From NCBI GenBank assembly GCA_021793595.1, contig JAJYSL010000257.1:1-6318 (forward strand): a stretch of 6,318 nucleotides of DNA. Reading direction: 5' to 3'. Below are positions 1 to 5,712 of this stretch, piece after piece (the first letter of the stretch is position 1; each line of letters opens with the position of its first letter). The stretch comes from Acidobacteriota bacterium (GTDB lineage Bacteria > Acidobacteriota > Terriglobia > Terriglobales > Acidobacteriaceae). Position numbers and translations under genes: made by a program. A model generated the notes under the pieces. It saw only the letters and a list, made by a program, of their open reading frames with translations, searched no databases and was not told where the DNA came from.

Positions 1-767
1 TGCTGGGTGCCAGTACTCGATGTATTTCTGCCACCACTAAAAAAATTGAAGCCGAATTGGTCCAGTTTGGTCCGATCCACCTCGGCGATGCGCACCTGCA
101 GCCGGACCTGTTGAGGATGGACATAGATCACCGCCAGCGAACTGACCACATCTTTCGAATAGGGAGAGGCGAGTTTGATCGCCTCCCTAAATGAGGATTC
201 GCCAACTGCCGTACCTGACAGGTAGACCCGTCCCTGCCGCGACTGCACATGAATATACTGACCCGGCAAGGCTTCGGCGATCGCATGGCGCAGGGCGGCA
301 ATATTCAGATCCGCAGATACAGTGTAGAGAGCGGACTGTCCGGAAGCATTCCACAGAGCCACCGTGCTGACTCCTGGCGTCTGAGCCGTAATCACCACTT
401 CATTCGGGCTGGGAAGGAAAGACTGCAACACAGCCGGGTTGCTGACGTAAACGCGATGCAGACGTTCGGTGGTCTTCAAAAACAGAGAATGGCCGATGAT
501 GAGGTGAATGGTTTCCGCAGCCGCTTGCGATGGCTGCACTTGGATGGCCAGAGAAGAGCCGGCTGGCGGCGGTTCCTGTGCCTTGGCCATGGAGAGGATG
601 GGCGACGGCTTGGTGGGGGGATGGAGCAGATCCCGCGTCGGCATGGGCCAGGGCCATGCCCCTTGCGTAGTATGATTCTGTGCACAGGCGGGAACGGCGC
701 TTACCACCGCCAGCAACAGCAGTACGAGCGTCAAAGCGCCATGTCGAGTTGAAGGTCTCCGATGCAA
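1..767 (-). CDS. cpaC: CpaC/RcpA-type Tad pilus secretin, N-terminal part (truncated by window edge)
   Basis: Outer-membrane secretin through which the Flp pilus leaves the cell. Only the first 255 codons are present. I translated it by hand, because no ATG opens this frame. The best start is TTG at 767, with GGGAG (778-782) 10 nt upstream. It gives a basic n-region (HRRPSTRH), a hydrophobic core (about 11-25) and a signal peptidase I site after ACA (about 29). A Pro-rich stretch follows (about 36-70). Residues about 78-142 match the secretin pilus-formation N-terminal domain (IHLIIGHSLFLKTTERLHRV, then VYVSNPAVLQSF). Residues about 145-205 resemble a BON domain. Residues from about 208 begin the secretin domain, with the family-typical QVRLQVRIAEVDRTKLDQFG. 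The gene starts 25 nt after cpaB, as in many tad operons. A later in-frame TTG (12 codons on) would lose the basic n-region. The family call is firm; the start is moderately sure. Confidence 0.9.
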   Translation of the reverse strand, partial: MHRRPSTRHGALTLVLLLLAVVSAVPACAQNHTTQGAWPWPMPTRDLLHPPTKPSPILSMAKAQEPPPAGSSLAIQVQPSQAAAETIHLIIGHSLFLKTTERLHRVYVSNPAVLQSFLPSPNEVVITAQTPGVSTVALWNASGQSALYTVSADLNIAALRHAIAEALPGQYIHVQSRQGRVYLSGTAVGESSFREAIKLASPYSKDVVSSLAVIYVHPQQVRLQVRIAEVDRTKLDQFGFNFFSGGRNTSSTGTQ

Positions 768-792
768 ATGCTTGTCACTCCCACAAACCGCG

Positions 793-1593
793 TTAAAAAC
801 TCGTTGCAATCTGCTTATTTCCCAGCACAGTCTCCACGACATAGGGCTGTGCGCGTTTCACCGGCCGCCGCGCATGTCGAACCGGAACCGGCTTCAGCCC
901 AGTACCGGGAATTAGTTGGGAAAGCGCGACCGGCGCATCGACAAGCTGCTCCTGATCCGCGCCGTTGCGAAGCACGAAGTGGATGGTGCCTTGGGTGCTG
1001 GCCAAGACAACTCGTTCCGCATCATTCGGCTTAACCAGCAGGGTGACGACGTTGACCGTCGCTGGTCTGCCGTCGGGGTTCGGTTGCACCTGATTTCCGG
1101 CAGCCAAAACTTCTGCGTCCTGGAGAACCGTAGCTGTCGTCGGCTCAGGCGAAGTGTCGGAGCGATACGTGACCAAAACATCCACATGGGAGCCAGGGAA
1201 AAGGAATCCCGCGACCCCAACGACTTCATTTGACCGCAAAGCAACCGCCCGCATGCCCGCGGGGATCTTCACCGTCAGGCCCATGCCTGGAATCGCCAGA
1301 TCGCGATCGAGAATCGGCTCGCCCGCCGCCAGAGGATACAAGAGCGAACGTCCCACTACTTCCTCTGGCTTGACAAAAGCGCCTTCCAGAGGAAAGGAGG
1401 CGGGCCAATTCACGATCTTCAACTTTTCCGTCTTTAAGACCTCACCCGCTTCCAGCGGAACCGCAGCCGCGATGTAGGTCTGGGTGGGGATGGCGCCGGC
1501 GTGCAAATGCAGCTTTCTGCTGAGCAGGAAGGTGCACCCCCCAGAAATTACCAGGGCAATAAGGAACGCGACACTCAATCGGCGCTTAATCAC
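793..1593 (-). CDS. cpaB: CpaB/RcpC Flp pilus assembly protein with SAF domain
   Basis: Periplasmic, membrane-anchored partner of the CpaC secretin in Tad pilus assembly; 266 aa, within the usual family size. Residues 7-25 form one N-terminal membrane segment after a basic start (IKRR). Residues about 39-100 form the SAF-type domain, with the usual VPLEAGEVLKTEKLKIVNWP pattern. Residues about 110-143 carry the family signature GVAGFLFPGSHVDVLVT. Then come the EVLAAG strand (about 161-166) and the VTLLVKPNDAERVVLA segment (about 183-198), followed by HFVLRN. The C-terminal tail (VETVLGNK) resembles the VxxxRG(x)K ending of this family. The start is GTG at 1593, with GAGG 7 nt upstream inside the end of the prepilin peptidase gene, only 4 nt from that gene's stop. 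This suggests translational coupling. Known family role: stabilising or gating the secretin channel. Confidence 0.94.
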   Translation of the reverse strand: MIKRRLSVAFLIALVISGGCTFLLSRKLHLHAGAIPTQTYIAAAVPLEAGEVLKTEKLKIVNWPASFPLEGAFVKPEEVVGRSLLYPLAAGEPILDRDLAIPGMGLTVKIPAGMRAVALRSNEVVGVAGFLFPGSHVDVLVTYRSDTSPEPTTATVLQDAEVLAAGNQVQPNPDGRPATVNVVTLLVKPNDAERVVLASTQGTIHFVLRNGADQEQLVDAPVALSQLIPGTGLKPVPVRHARRPVKRAQPYVVETVLGNKQIATSF

Positions 1594-1597
1594 CGCG

Positions 1598-2140
1598 CTA
1601 CCTCATCCCAGCCTGCATCAGAAGAGTGATCCAGCATCCCGCGGCAATGGCAACTCCATAAGGAAGCCGCAGTGCGGCAGGATTCTGTATATTGAGCTCC
1701 GGGTGCGGCATGGCTCCCGCGGTGGCATGATGCTCGATCAGAATTCCCACGTTCCTCACCGTGGCCTTCAGGCGCCCGCGAGCGAGGGCAAGGACAAGGG
1801 CAAACATACCGCCGGTCAAGACCGTGGCCAGGAAAAGCTCCTCGAGATGACCGAACCCGGCAATGCAGCAGACTGCAGCCATGAGTTTTACATCGCCCGC
1901 GCCCATGCCGCCGGCGATAAAGAAGAAGAAAAAAACTGCTCCTCCCACCAGCCCCGCGGCTGCAGCCAATCCCATCGTCTGCCATCCGCCCGCGCTCAGA
2001 TGCAGCAACAGCCCGAGCACGATCATCGAGCCGGTCAGGTGATTGGGAATGCGCCGCGTACACACATCCCACACAGCACCCAGCGAAGCACACAGTGAGG
2101 CATACAAGAGGGCCATGCAGTCGGGGGAGACCAGATTCAT
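1598..2140 (-). CDS. cpaA: Prepilin peptidase, TadV/CpaA family (A24 aspartic protease)
   Basis: Inner-membrane aspartic peptidase that removes the leader of Flp pilin and the TadE-type minor pilins. It has 180 aa, the short form typical of Tad systems, without the N-methyltransferase domain of PilD-type enzymes. The two expected catalytic aspartates are visible: D25 in WDVCTRRIPN, and D83 in the GxGD motif G80-A-G-D followed by VKLMA. Several hydrophobic segments (about 9-22, 37-50, 57-76, 88-118 and 158-176) support a multi-pass protein. A run of five phenylalanines (70-74) lies just before the GxGD motif. The ATG at 2140 has only a weak upstream AGG. It follows flp by 195 nt, a spacer holding a strong hairpin, and is followed by cpaB after 4 nt. 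Placement beside flp fits its role as the Flp-processing enzyme. Confidence 0.94.
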   Translation of the reverse strand: MNLVSPDCMALLYASLCASLGAVWDVCTRRIPNHLTGSMIVLGLLLHLSAGGWQTMGLAAAAGLVGGAVFFFFFIAGGMGAGDVKLMAAVCCIAGFGHLEELFLATVLTGGMFALVLALARGRLKATVRNVGILIEHHATAGAMPHPELNIQNPAALRLPYGVAIAAGCWITLLMQAGMR

Positions 2141-2237
2141 GTCAACCTACCAGAAAAAATGCGACGGGCAACTGGGAGGTCCAAATAGTATCGAAATCCA
2201 GTTTGCATCTTTGCAATGTCTGCGCATTACCGGATGG

Positions 2238-2293
2238 GGGAAGGCTGCGGGGGTTCGCGAAAACATGGACCTGTTGTCCCGCACAGCCTTCCC
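2238..2293 (-). repeat. Strong hairpin (inverted repeat) in the flp 3' trailer
   Basis: In the minus-strand transcript, bases 2284-2293 pair perfectly with 2238-2247 (10 bp, GGGAAGGCTG with CAGCCTTCCC). The stem extends through a G-U wobble, a G-C pair and one mismatch to three more G-C pairs (2278-2280 with 2251-2253). The loop is about 24 nt. No U-run follows the stem (the next bases are CCATCC), so it is not a standard intrinsic terminator. It lies 42 nt after the flp stop and about 100 nt before the peptidase start. Inference: it may protect the 3' end of a processed flp mRNA or partly reduce read-through, which would separate high pilin output from low output of the downstream assembly genes. 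Confidence 0.7.
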
Positions 2294-2335
2294 AGTCTGA
2301 AGAAACGAGACGACGACCGCCCCTTTCATCCGCCA

Positions 2336-2518
2336 CTAGACGGAACTGCTGAGGGTGGAGCCCACGGAATTGAAGGCATTGCCGATGTTGTTGGCGAGTG
2401 TCTTCATGCCGGCCACGGCGCCCAATCCGATCAATGCGGCGACCAATGCGTATTCGATCAGGTCTTGACCGGACTCTTCTTTCACCAGGCGGATCCAAAG
2501 TTCTCGTAAATTCATCAT
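2336..2518 (-). CDS. flp: Flp-type major pilin (class III / IVb prepilin)
   Basis: Major subunit of the Tad pilus; 60 aa, typical for Flp prepilins. The leader is 17 residues, ending in ESG. Cleavage after G17 would leave a mature protein starting QDLIEYALVAALIGLGAVAG, with the conserved Glu at +5 and Tyr at +6 (the Flp E-Y motif), then a single hydrophobic helix (about 23-38). The short tail is rich in Asn, Ser and Gly (NNIGNAFNSVGSTLSSSV), also usual. Two adjacent ATGs occur (2518 and 2515). AAGGAG at 2527-2532 lies 8 nt before the first, so I chose 2518. The gene stands apart from its neighbours, with 233 nt upstream and 195 nt downstream, unlike the tight packing elsewhere. This suggests separate expression control. 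The product should be processed by the prepilin peptidase encoded next. Confidence 0.96.
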   Translation of the reverse strand: MMNLRELWIRLVKEESGQDLIEYALVAALIGLGAVAGMKTLANNIGNAFNSVGSTLSSSV

Positions 2519-2751
2519 GTGATCTTCTCCTTAAAACCTTGTTGGAAATTTGTTCTTATTTTGTTCTTCGGCCAGCAACAAGAAGTTCCCGTTTGGAACG
2601 CCGCCAGCCTGTTGACTTTGTGTCTGTGGTTGAATCGTACCCAGAAGAAAGCGAAGAAGAATGAAAAATGCGGGTTACTCCCAGTACTGAAGTAACGAAC
2701 GGAGACGTTACCATTCATGGAAATTCCCAAAAAGGAATTGCCTCCTGTTCC
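2519..2751 (-). promoter_or_regulatory. 233-nt flp leader / intergenic region
   Basis: Spacer between the tadG-like stop and flp, long for this compact cluster and visibly more AT-rich near flp. It holds the strong flp ribosome binding site (AAGGAG, 2527-2532) and, at its distal end, two overlapping small hairpins. A promoter for flp is plausible here. The best pair I found is a poor sigma-70 match, TTGTTG (2576-2581) and TAAGAA (2553-2558) with a 17-nt spacer, which I do not trust. No sigma-54 GG/GC pair with correct spacing was found. A 71-codon minus-strand reading frame spans it and ends across the flp start, but it looks non-coding. Confidence 0.4.
2527..2532 (-). promoter_or_regulatory. 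flp ribosome binding site
   Basis: AAGGAG on the minus strand, 8 nt before the ATG at 2518. It is the strongest Shine-Dalgarno match among the pilus genes here, fitting high translation of the major pilin, and it selects the first of the two tandem ATGs. Confidence 0.75.
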
Positions 2752-2753
2752 TT
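2722..2753 (-). repeat. Two overlapping, mutually exclusive hairpins at the tadG-like stop codon
   Basis: In the minus-strand RNA, AAGGAA (2748-2753, overlapping the TAA stop) can pair with TTCCUU (2732-2737) across a 10-nt loop, followed by the rest of a five-U run: a weak terminator shape. AAUUCC (2734-2739) can instead pair with GGAAUU (2722-2727) across a 6-nt loop. The two stems share bases 2734-2737, so only one can form. This is a terminator/antiterminator-like layout, but both stems are just 6 bp and AU-containing, so activity is uncertain. Confidence 0.4.
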
Positions 2754-4422
2754 ACTGCAACATGCCTACCTTTAACATCTCGGTAGACGCCTCGGGATTC
2801 AGTGCCAGGTTCACCGCTCCATTTCCTGTCAGGCTGATCTGGTCCGCGATCACTTCGCCCAGGATGAACGCTCCCGTGCTTGAGGAGCCTTTAATCCCCA
2901 GATTGTCCGAGAAGCCTGTGGAGTGAAAATACAGCACTCCGGAAAACGCCAGGTTACCGGACCCGGCAAGCTGCGGCTGGGAAACGTCGGCGTGGTCTTG
3001 AAACATCAGCAGTCCTCGGTTTCCTGGAGAACCGCGGACGTCGCTGGTATCCCCGCCGGAGTCCCAATAGGTCCCATTCGCCGCGCACTGGGCCACCAGA
3101 ATATTCCCATTTAGCATATTGGGCATGCCGAGCGACGTGATCGGGGCGCTGCCGTCACAGGTCAAAGCAGTTGATGGCACTGGTAGATCCGAGTTGGCGC
3201 TTCCGGAATTTCCCGAGATGCTGATCGATCCCGAGGAAAAGTAGAACATCAACCCGTCGGTCTGTTGACCCACCGTGGTGGAAATCGGACTGCAGGTTGG
3301 AATGCATGGGGTGGCCATCCGTAACGTTGAGCCGCCACCCGCATTGAATGAAGCGCCTAGATAGTAGATGCCGGGCAGAAATATAAATGTATTGGAGCTG
3401 GTCGCCGTAATGCCGCTGGGATAGTACCCCGGAGAAAACTCAATACAGTTGCTCGTTGGGTCGGGACAGCCGTCCGCCCCCGCAACTCCATTGCGGGCCA
3501 TAGTAACGGAAAGCCCATTGGTCCCGCTCAATGGATTGACCTGCTTGACGGAGGATGGTGCTGCGACACCTGCAAACGGATCGGGTACCGGCAGCGTCCC
3601 CGCGATCCAGTGTCCCGAAGTACCCCCGCTAAAGCAACCGTCGGCTGCGGACGGACCTCCAGTGATCCCCACATCAGAACCCGTACCCTTCGGGCCGCCT
3701 TTACTGGTGTCAAGTATGCCCGAGCAAACGACGGCTGAAAGACTGCTGGAGTTAACCTGCACGCCGCGTTGGGGACCGCCCTCAATATTCAACTCCGCTC
3801 CACTGCTGGCGCTGAACGCGCTCGATGCGTTCGGACTCAGAACCACCATCGGTGCGGCTTCGATGAGCTGCGTCAGTCCGCAGGTGCAAGAGGCGCTGAC
3901 TTTTTGGTAGGTGGTGCCGTGCAGCGTGTATAGAAAATGCGTCTTGACGTTCTCTGTAACCACGACCCTCAGAAACGGATAGGCAGCCAAAGAACTGGGG
4001 GGAGCGGTGGTGCCGGAAACAGAACTGGGGAAGGTCCACGTAACCGAATTGGAAGCGCCGTTTACAGACAGGCCGGCACCGTTGTATCCATTGGCATTCG
4101 CGTAAAAGCAAATCGTCCCCGCACCTGAGGTGCAATCTCCCGGAGTGCCTGGGATAAAGCCCATATTCGGCAGCGAGTCGCCAGCCGCTGCCGCCAGCAT
4201 ATCCATGGCGCCAGCCTGGCAGGCGGAATCGGCTGCGGTTTGTGCAGCCTGACGATGGAACCAGAGGTTGGTCAAGTCGACCGCGAAGCCCACCATGGCC
4301 AGCAGAAACAGGGTCAACATTAGGAGGAGAGAAACCATGATCTGTCCGGATTCGCCGGGATTGTGCGGAGTTTGGCCGGAATGTTTCGGGTTTCTGATCG
4401 ATCTTTGTATGCCAGTGCGCAT
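2752..4422 (-). CDS. Large TadG-like Flp pilus-associated protein, cysteine-rich
   Basis: 556 aa. The N-terminus has the TadE/G-type membrane anchor: a basic leader, ESG at 24-26, then a hydrophobic helix (about 28-48) leading into VDLTNLWFHRQAAQTAADSA, the usual TadG juxtamembrane pattern with A-A-D-S-A. Unlike the two TadE-like proteins and Flp, position +5 after ESG is Ser and not Glu, so peptidase cleavage is doubtful; TadG proteins are generally considered anchored. The rest is extracytoplasmic, rich in Gly, Ser, Thr and Asn, with 13 cysteines (68 to 446, including CTC at 179-181). Strand-like stretches such as NTFIFLPGIYYLG (344-356) and FSGVLYFHSTGFS (493-505), followed by DQISLTGNGAVNLAL (527-541), suggest a repetitive beta structure. 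I see no recognisable von Willebrand A motif. The start (4422) is 19 nt after the tadE stop, with GGAGG rather far upstream (13 nt). Likely a minor or tip pilus component; the exact role is unknown. Confidence 0.85.
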   Translation of the reverse strand: MRTGIQRSIRNPKHSGQTPHNPGESGQIMVSLLLMLTLFLLAMVGFAVDLTNLWFHRQAAQTAADSACQAGAMDMLAAAAGDSLPNMGFIPGTPGDCTSGAGTICFYANANGYNGAGLSVNGASNSVTWTFPSSVSGTTAPPSSLAAYPFLRVVVTENVKTHFLYTLHGTTYQKVSASCTCGLTQLIEAAPMVVLSPNASSAFSASSGAELNIEGGPQRGVQVNSSSLSAVVCSGILDTSKGGPKGTGSDVGITGGPSAADGCFSGGTSGHWIAGTLPVPDPFAGVAAPSSVKQVNPLSGTNGLSVTMARNGVAGADGCPDPTSNCIEFSPGYYPSGITATSSNTFIFLPGIYYLGASFNAGGGSTLRMATPCIPTCSPISTTVGQQTDGLMFYFSSGSISISGNSGSANSDLPVPSTALTCDGSAPITSLGMPNMLNGNILVAQCAANGTYWDSGGDTSDVRGSPGNRGLLMFQDHADVSQPQLAGSGNLAFSGVLYFHSTGFSDNLGIKGSSSTGAFILGEVIADQISLTGNGAVNLALNPEASTEMLKVGMLQ

Positions 4423-4441
4423 TCTCGCGTTCCATCCTCCA

Positions 4442-4900
4442 TCAGTAATTGATTCGTCCCTGGGCGCTCAACTGAACCGATTGAGCGATGCCGGGCAACC
4501 GGATGTAGGGCACATAGGTGTAGTTGATGGTGACGGTTACGCGGGATGGGGGAGCGGAGCTCAAGTCTGGATACGAAACCTGCACGTGCATATCGGAAAG
4601 ATCATGAAAGGAATAGGCGGCGGCCTGTTGCACGATGGCAATCACATTCGCGCCCGATGTATCCGCGCAGCCAGTGCTGGGCCCGCTGCAGTTGGTGGTG
4701 TCGGTTCCATGCACGATGGCGTATCGGATGCCTTGACGCGCTGCATCTCCCAGAACGCTATAGGTGTAGGTCAACATGCACATCTCGAACAGCCAAAAGA
4801 CGATGGGGATCACCAGCAGCAAGGAGAGTGCTGTTTCGATCACCAACGAACCGGATTCCGATCCGCAAGGTCTTCGCAGACATGAATTCGATTGCGTCAT
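4442..4900 (-). CDS. tadE: TadE-like minor pilin (second of two)
   Basis: 152 aa TadE-family minor pilin. The leader ends in ESG (15-17). Cleavage after G17 would expose SLVIE, with Glu at +5 (E22), followed by a hydrophobic helix (about 23-44) and the family-typical SVLGDAARQGIRYAI (48-62). The rest is a small periplasmic domain with two cysteines (71, 78) and a beta-rich end; VTVTINYTYVPYIRLPG and the final SAQGRINY match the usual TadE C-terminus. The ATG at 4900 directly abuts the TAA of the preceding tadE-like gene, with no spacer and no clear ribosome binding site, so translation probably depends on re-initiation by terminating ribosomes. TadE-type proteins are matured by the TadV peptidase and are needed for pilus assembly in characterised Tad systems. 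Confidence 0.92.
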   Translation of the reverse strand: MTQSNSCLRRPCGSESGSLVIETALSLLLVIPIVFWLFEMCMLTYTYSVLGDAARQGIRYAIVHGTDTTNCSGPSTGCADTSGANVIAIVQQAAAYSFHDLSDMHVQVSYPDLSSAPPSRVTVTINYTYVPYIRLPGIAQSVQLSAQGRINY

Positions 4901-5491
4901 TTAATCCATTGCTCGCATGGAAACCTGGCGATGAAACTTCATCGACGGCAACAGGGAGAAAGAAAAGAAACTGAGCGGAATGGGCGGCTGCACAGTATAG
5001 GTGACGTCCACACGATTCAACAGAAAGATCGGAGCCTCCGGATCGGTGGCCGGCGTGTAGGTTGTTCCCGCGGGACCGTAGCTGGTGCATTCCGTCACGT
5101 TGTTATTGACCCCTACACTCTTGGAGCACACCTGCACGGTGGTGGCGGTCGCGGAACCGGCCAGACTGGAAAGATCTCCAACGGCCAGCGCGGCGACCGA
5201 GGTAGTGGTGGTGATGGGGCCGGCTACCGGCAGCGCACTTTGTGCGGCGGACTCGAAGCCCTGGATGGAGTACTCCGCGGCGTTACGAGAAGCTGAGGTG
5301 AGATTGGCGGCTACGATGAAAAAATAGCCGAAGTCGACTGCATACGCGATCAGCAAAATCAGGATGGGCAAGAAGATCGCCGTTTCCAGCAAGCTCTGCC
5401 CGCTATCCCATCGCCGGTCGGGTGTGCCTGTTTTCTGAAGGCCCAGCCTACCTCTCGTTCGCAGGCGTGGCCTCGCTTTGTTTCTTCGCAT
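4901..5491 (-). CDS. TadE-like minor pilin (first of two)
   Basis: 196 aa from the start chosen here. A very basic leader (MRRNKARPRLRTRGRL) is followed by DSG (29-31) and QSLLETAIFLPILILLIAYA. Cleavage after G31 would place Glu at +5 (E36), the same pattern as in the downstream tadE and flp. The helix spans about 37-60, then comes ANLTSASRNAAEYSI, a TadE-like juxtamembrane segment. The periplasmic part is rich in Ala, Ser and Thr, with two cysteines (122, 135), and ends FHRQVSMRAMD. The frame stays open up to a GTG at 5566, but that start has no ribosome binding site. ATG 5491 has AAGGA (5500-5504) 8 nt upstream and is preferred. It is the first gene of the visible run and may be a TadE or TadF counterpart. 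Its low-complexity middle is unlike the second copy. Confidence 0.88.
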   Translation of the reverse strand: MRRNKARPRLRTRGRLGLQKTGTPDRRWDSGQSLLETAIFLPILILLIAYAVDFGYFFIVAANLTSASRNAAEYSIQGFESAAQSALPVAGPITTTTSVAALAVGDLSSLAGSATATTVQVCSKSVGVNNNVTECTSYGPAGTTYTPATDPEAPIFLLNRVDVTYTVQPPIPLSFFSFSLLPSMKFHRQVSMRAMD

Positions 5492-5600
5492 GCTCGAGAT
5501 CCTTCCGTGGTCGATGCGGTGTCGAAGGCTGGCCCCGCCGGTTGCCCGCGTCTGCCGGAACACCACCAGAAGATTGGTGCCTGTCCGGATTGCTGGCGAA

Positions 5601-5615
5601 ACTAAGTACCTTAGT
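5601..5615. promoter_or_regulatory. Palindrome ACTAAG-TAC-CTTAGT, possible operator
   Basis: Perfect 6-bp arms with a 3-nt centre, located mid-way in the divergent region in AT-richer sequence. It has the size of a dimeric regulator binding site. It could serve either direction. No regulator gene is visible in the window, so assignment is a guess. Confidence 0.35.
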
Positions 5616-5662
5616 AACGCCCACGCAGATCGAGATTCGGTCGTACTAGTCCTTAACTTCGG

Positions 5663-5668
5663 TAATAT
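5663..5668 (+). promoter_or_regulatory. Possible -10 element (TAATAT) for the membrane protein gene
   Basis: TAATAT on the plus strand, 44 nt before the ATG at 5713. It matches TATAAT at four of six positions including the key A2 and T6. No good -35 hexamer sits 16-18 nt upstream, so this is only a weak promoter candidate. Confidence 0.25.
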
Positions 5669-5712
5669 CTTGCTACACGAATCGCTTAGCGGACTGAGAA
5701 TTCGCTACTGTC

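Larger units (their letters stand above)
5492..5712. promoter_or_regulatory. Divergent intergenic region between the pilus genes and the membrane protein gene
   Basis: 221 nt that must hold the plus-strand gene's promoter and, if transcription of the pilus genes begins here, theirs too. Visible items: the AAGGA ribosome binding site of the first tadE-like gene (5500-5504, minus), a 15-bp palindrome (5601-5615), a TAATAT -10-like hexamer on the plus strand (5663-5668) without a convincing -35, and a short inverted repeat TAGCG-N11-CGCTA (5687-5707). No convincing minus-strand promoter was recognised. Confidence 0.5.

Noticed and set aside
249..752. 167-codon plus-strand reading frame
   Set aside because: It lies antisense to the secretin gene, whose protein matches the CpaC pattern across its length. 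The plus-strand product has no recognisable family, signal or composition.
1484..2098. 204-codon plus-strand reading frame
   Set aside because: It is antisense to the prepilin peptidase and the start of cpaB, both with clear motifs. It is explained as a shadow of GC-rich coding DNA.
2147..2329. 60-codon minus-strand frame in the flp-peptidase spacer
   Set aside because: It runs through the strong hairpin, has no clear ribosome binding site and no recognisable protein features.
2515..2730. 71-codon minus-strand frame filling the flp leader and ending across the flp ATG
   Set aside because: It has no ribosome binding site before its TTG or ATG starts, odd composition and no family resemblance. 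The stop-start overlap is the only attractive feature, so a coding leader is not supported.
3782..4435. 217-codon minus-strand frame overlapping the tadG-like gene
   Set aside because: It is a same-strand alternative frame. The tadG frame has the membrane anchor and family pattern, while this one is rich in Arg, His and Ser with no domain.
4268..4885. 205-codon plus-strand reading frame
   Set aside because: It is antisense to the second tadE-like gene and the tadG anchor region, with no recognisable features.
5492..5566. Upstream extension of the first tadE-like gene to the GTG at 5566
   Set aside because: No ribosome binding site precedes 5566, whereas ATG 5491 has AAGGA at ideal spacing and yields a usual basic leader.
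5561..5580. Possible sigma-54 promoter on the minus strand (AGGCAC with downstream TTCT)
   Set aside because: The -24 half is reasonable but the -12 GC is missing, so the pair does not meet the consensus. It also lies upstream of a gene whose class rarely needs it.
5687..5707. Inverted repeat TAGCG-N11-CGCTA resembling a LysR-type T-N11-A site
   Set aside because: The arms are only 5 bp, such repeats are common by chance, and no LysR-type gene is visible nearby.
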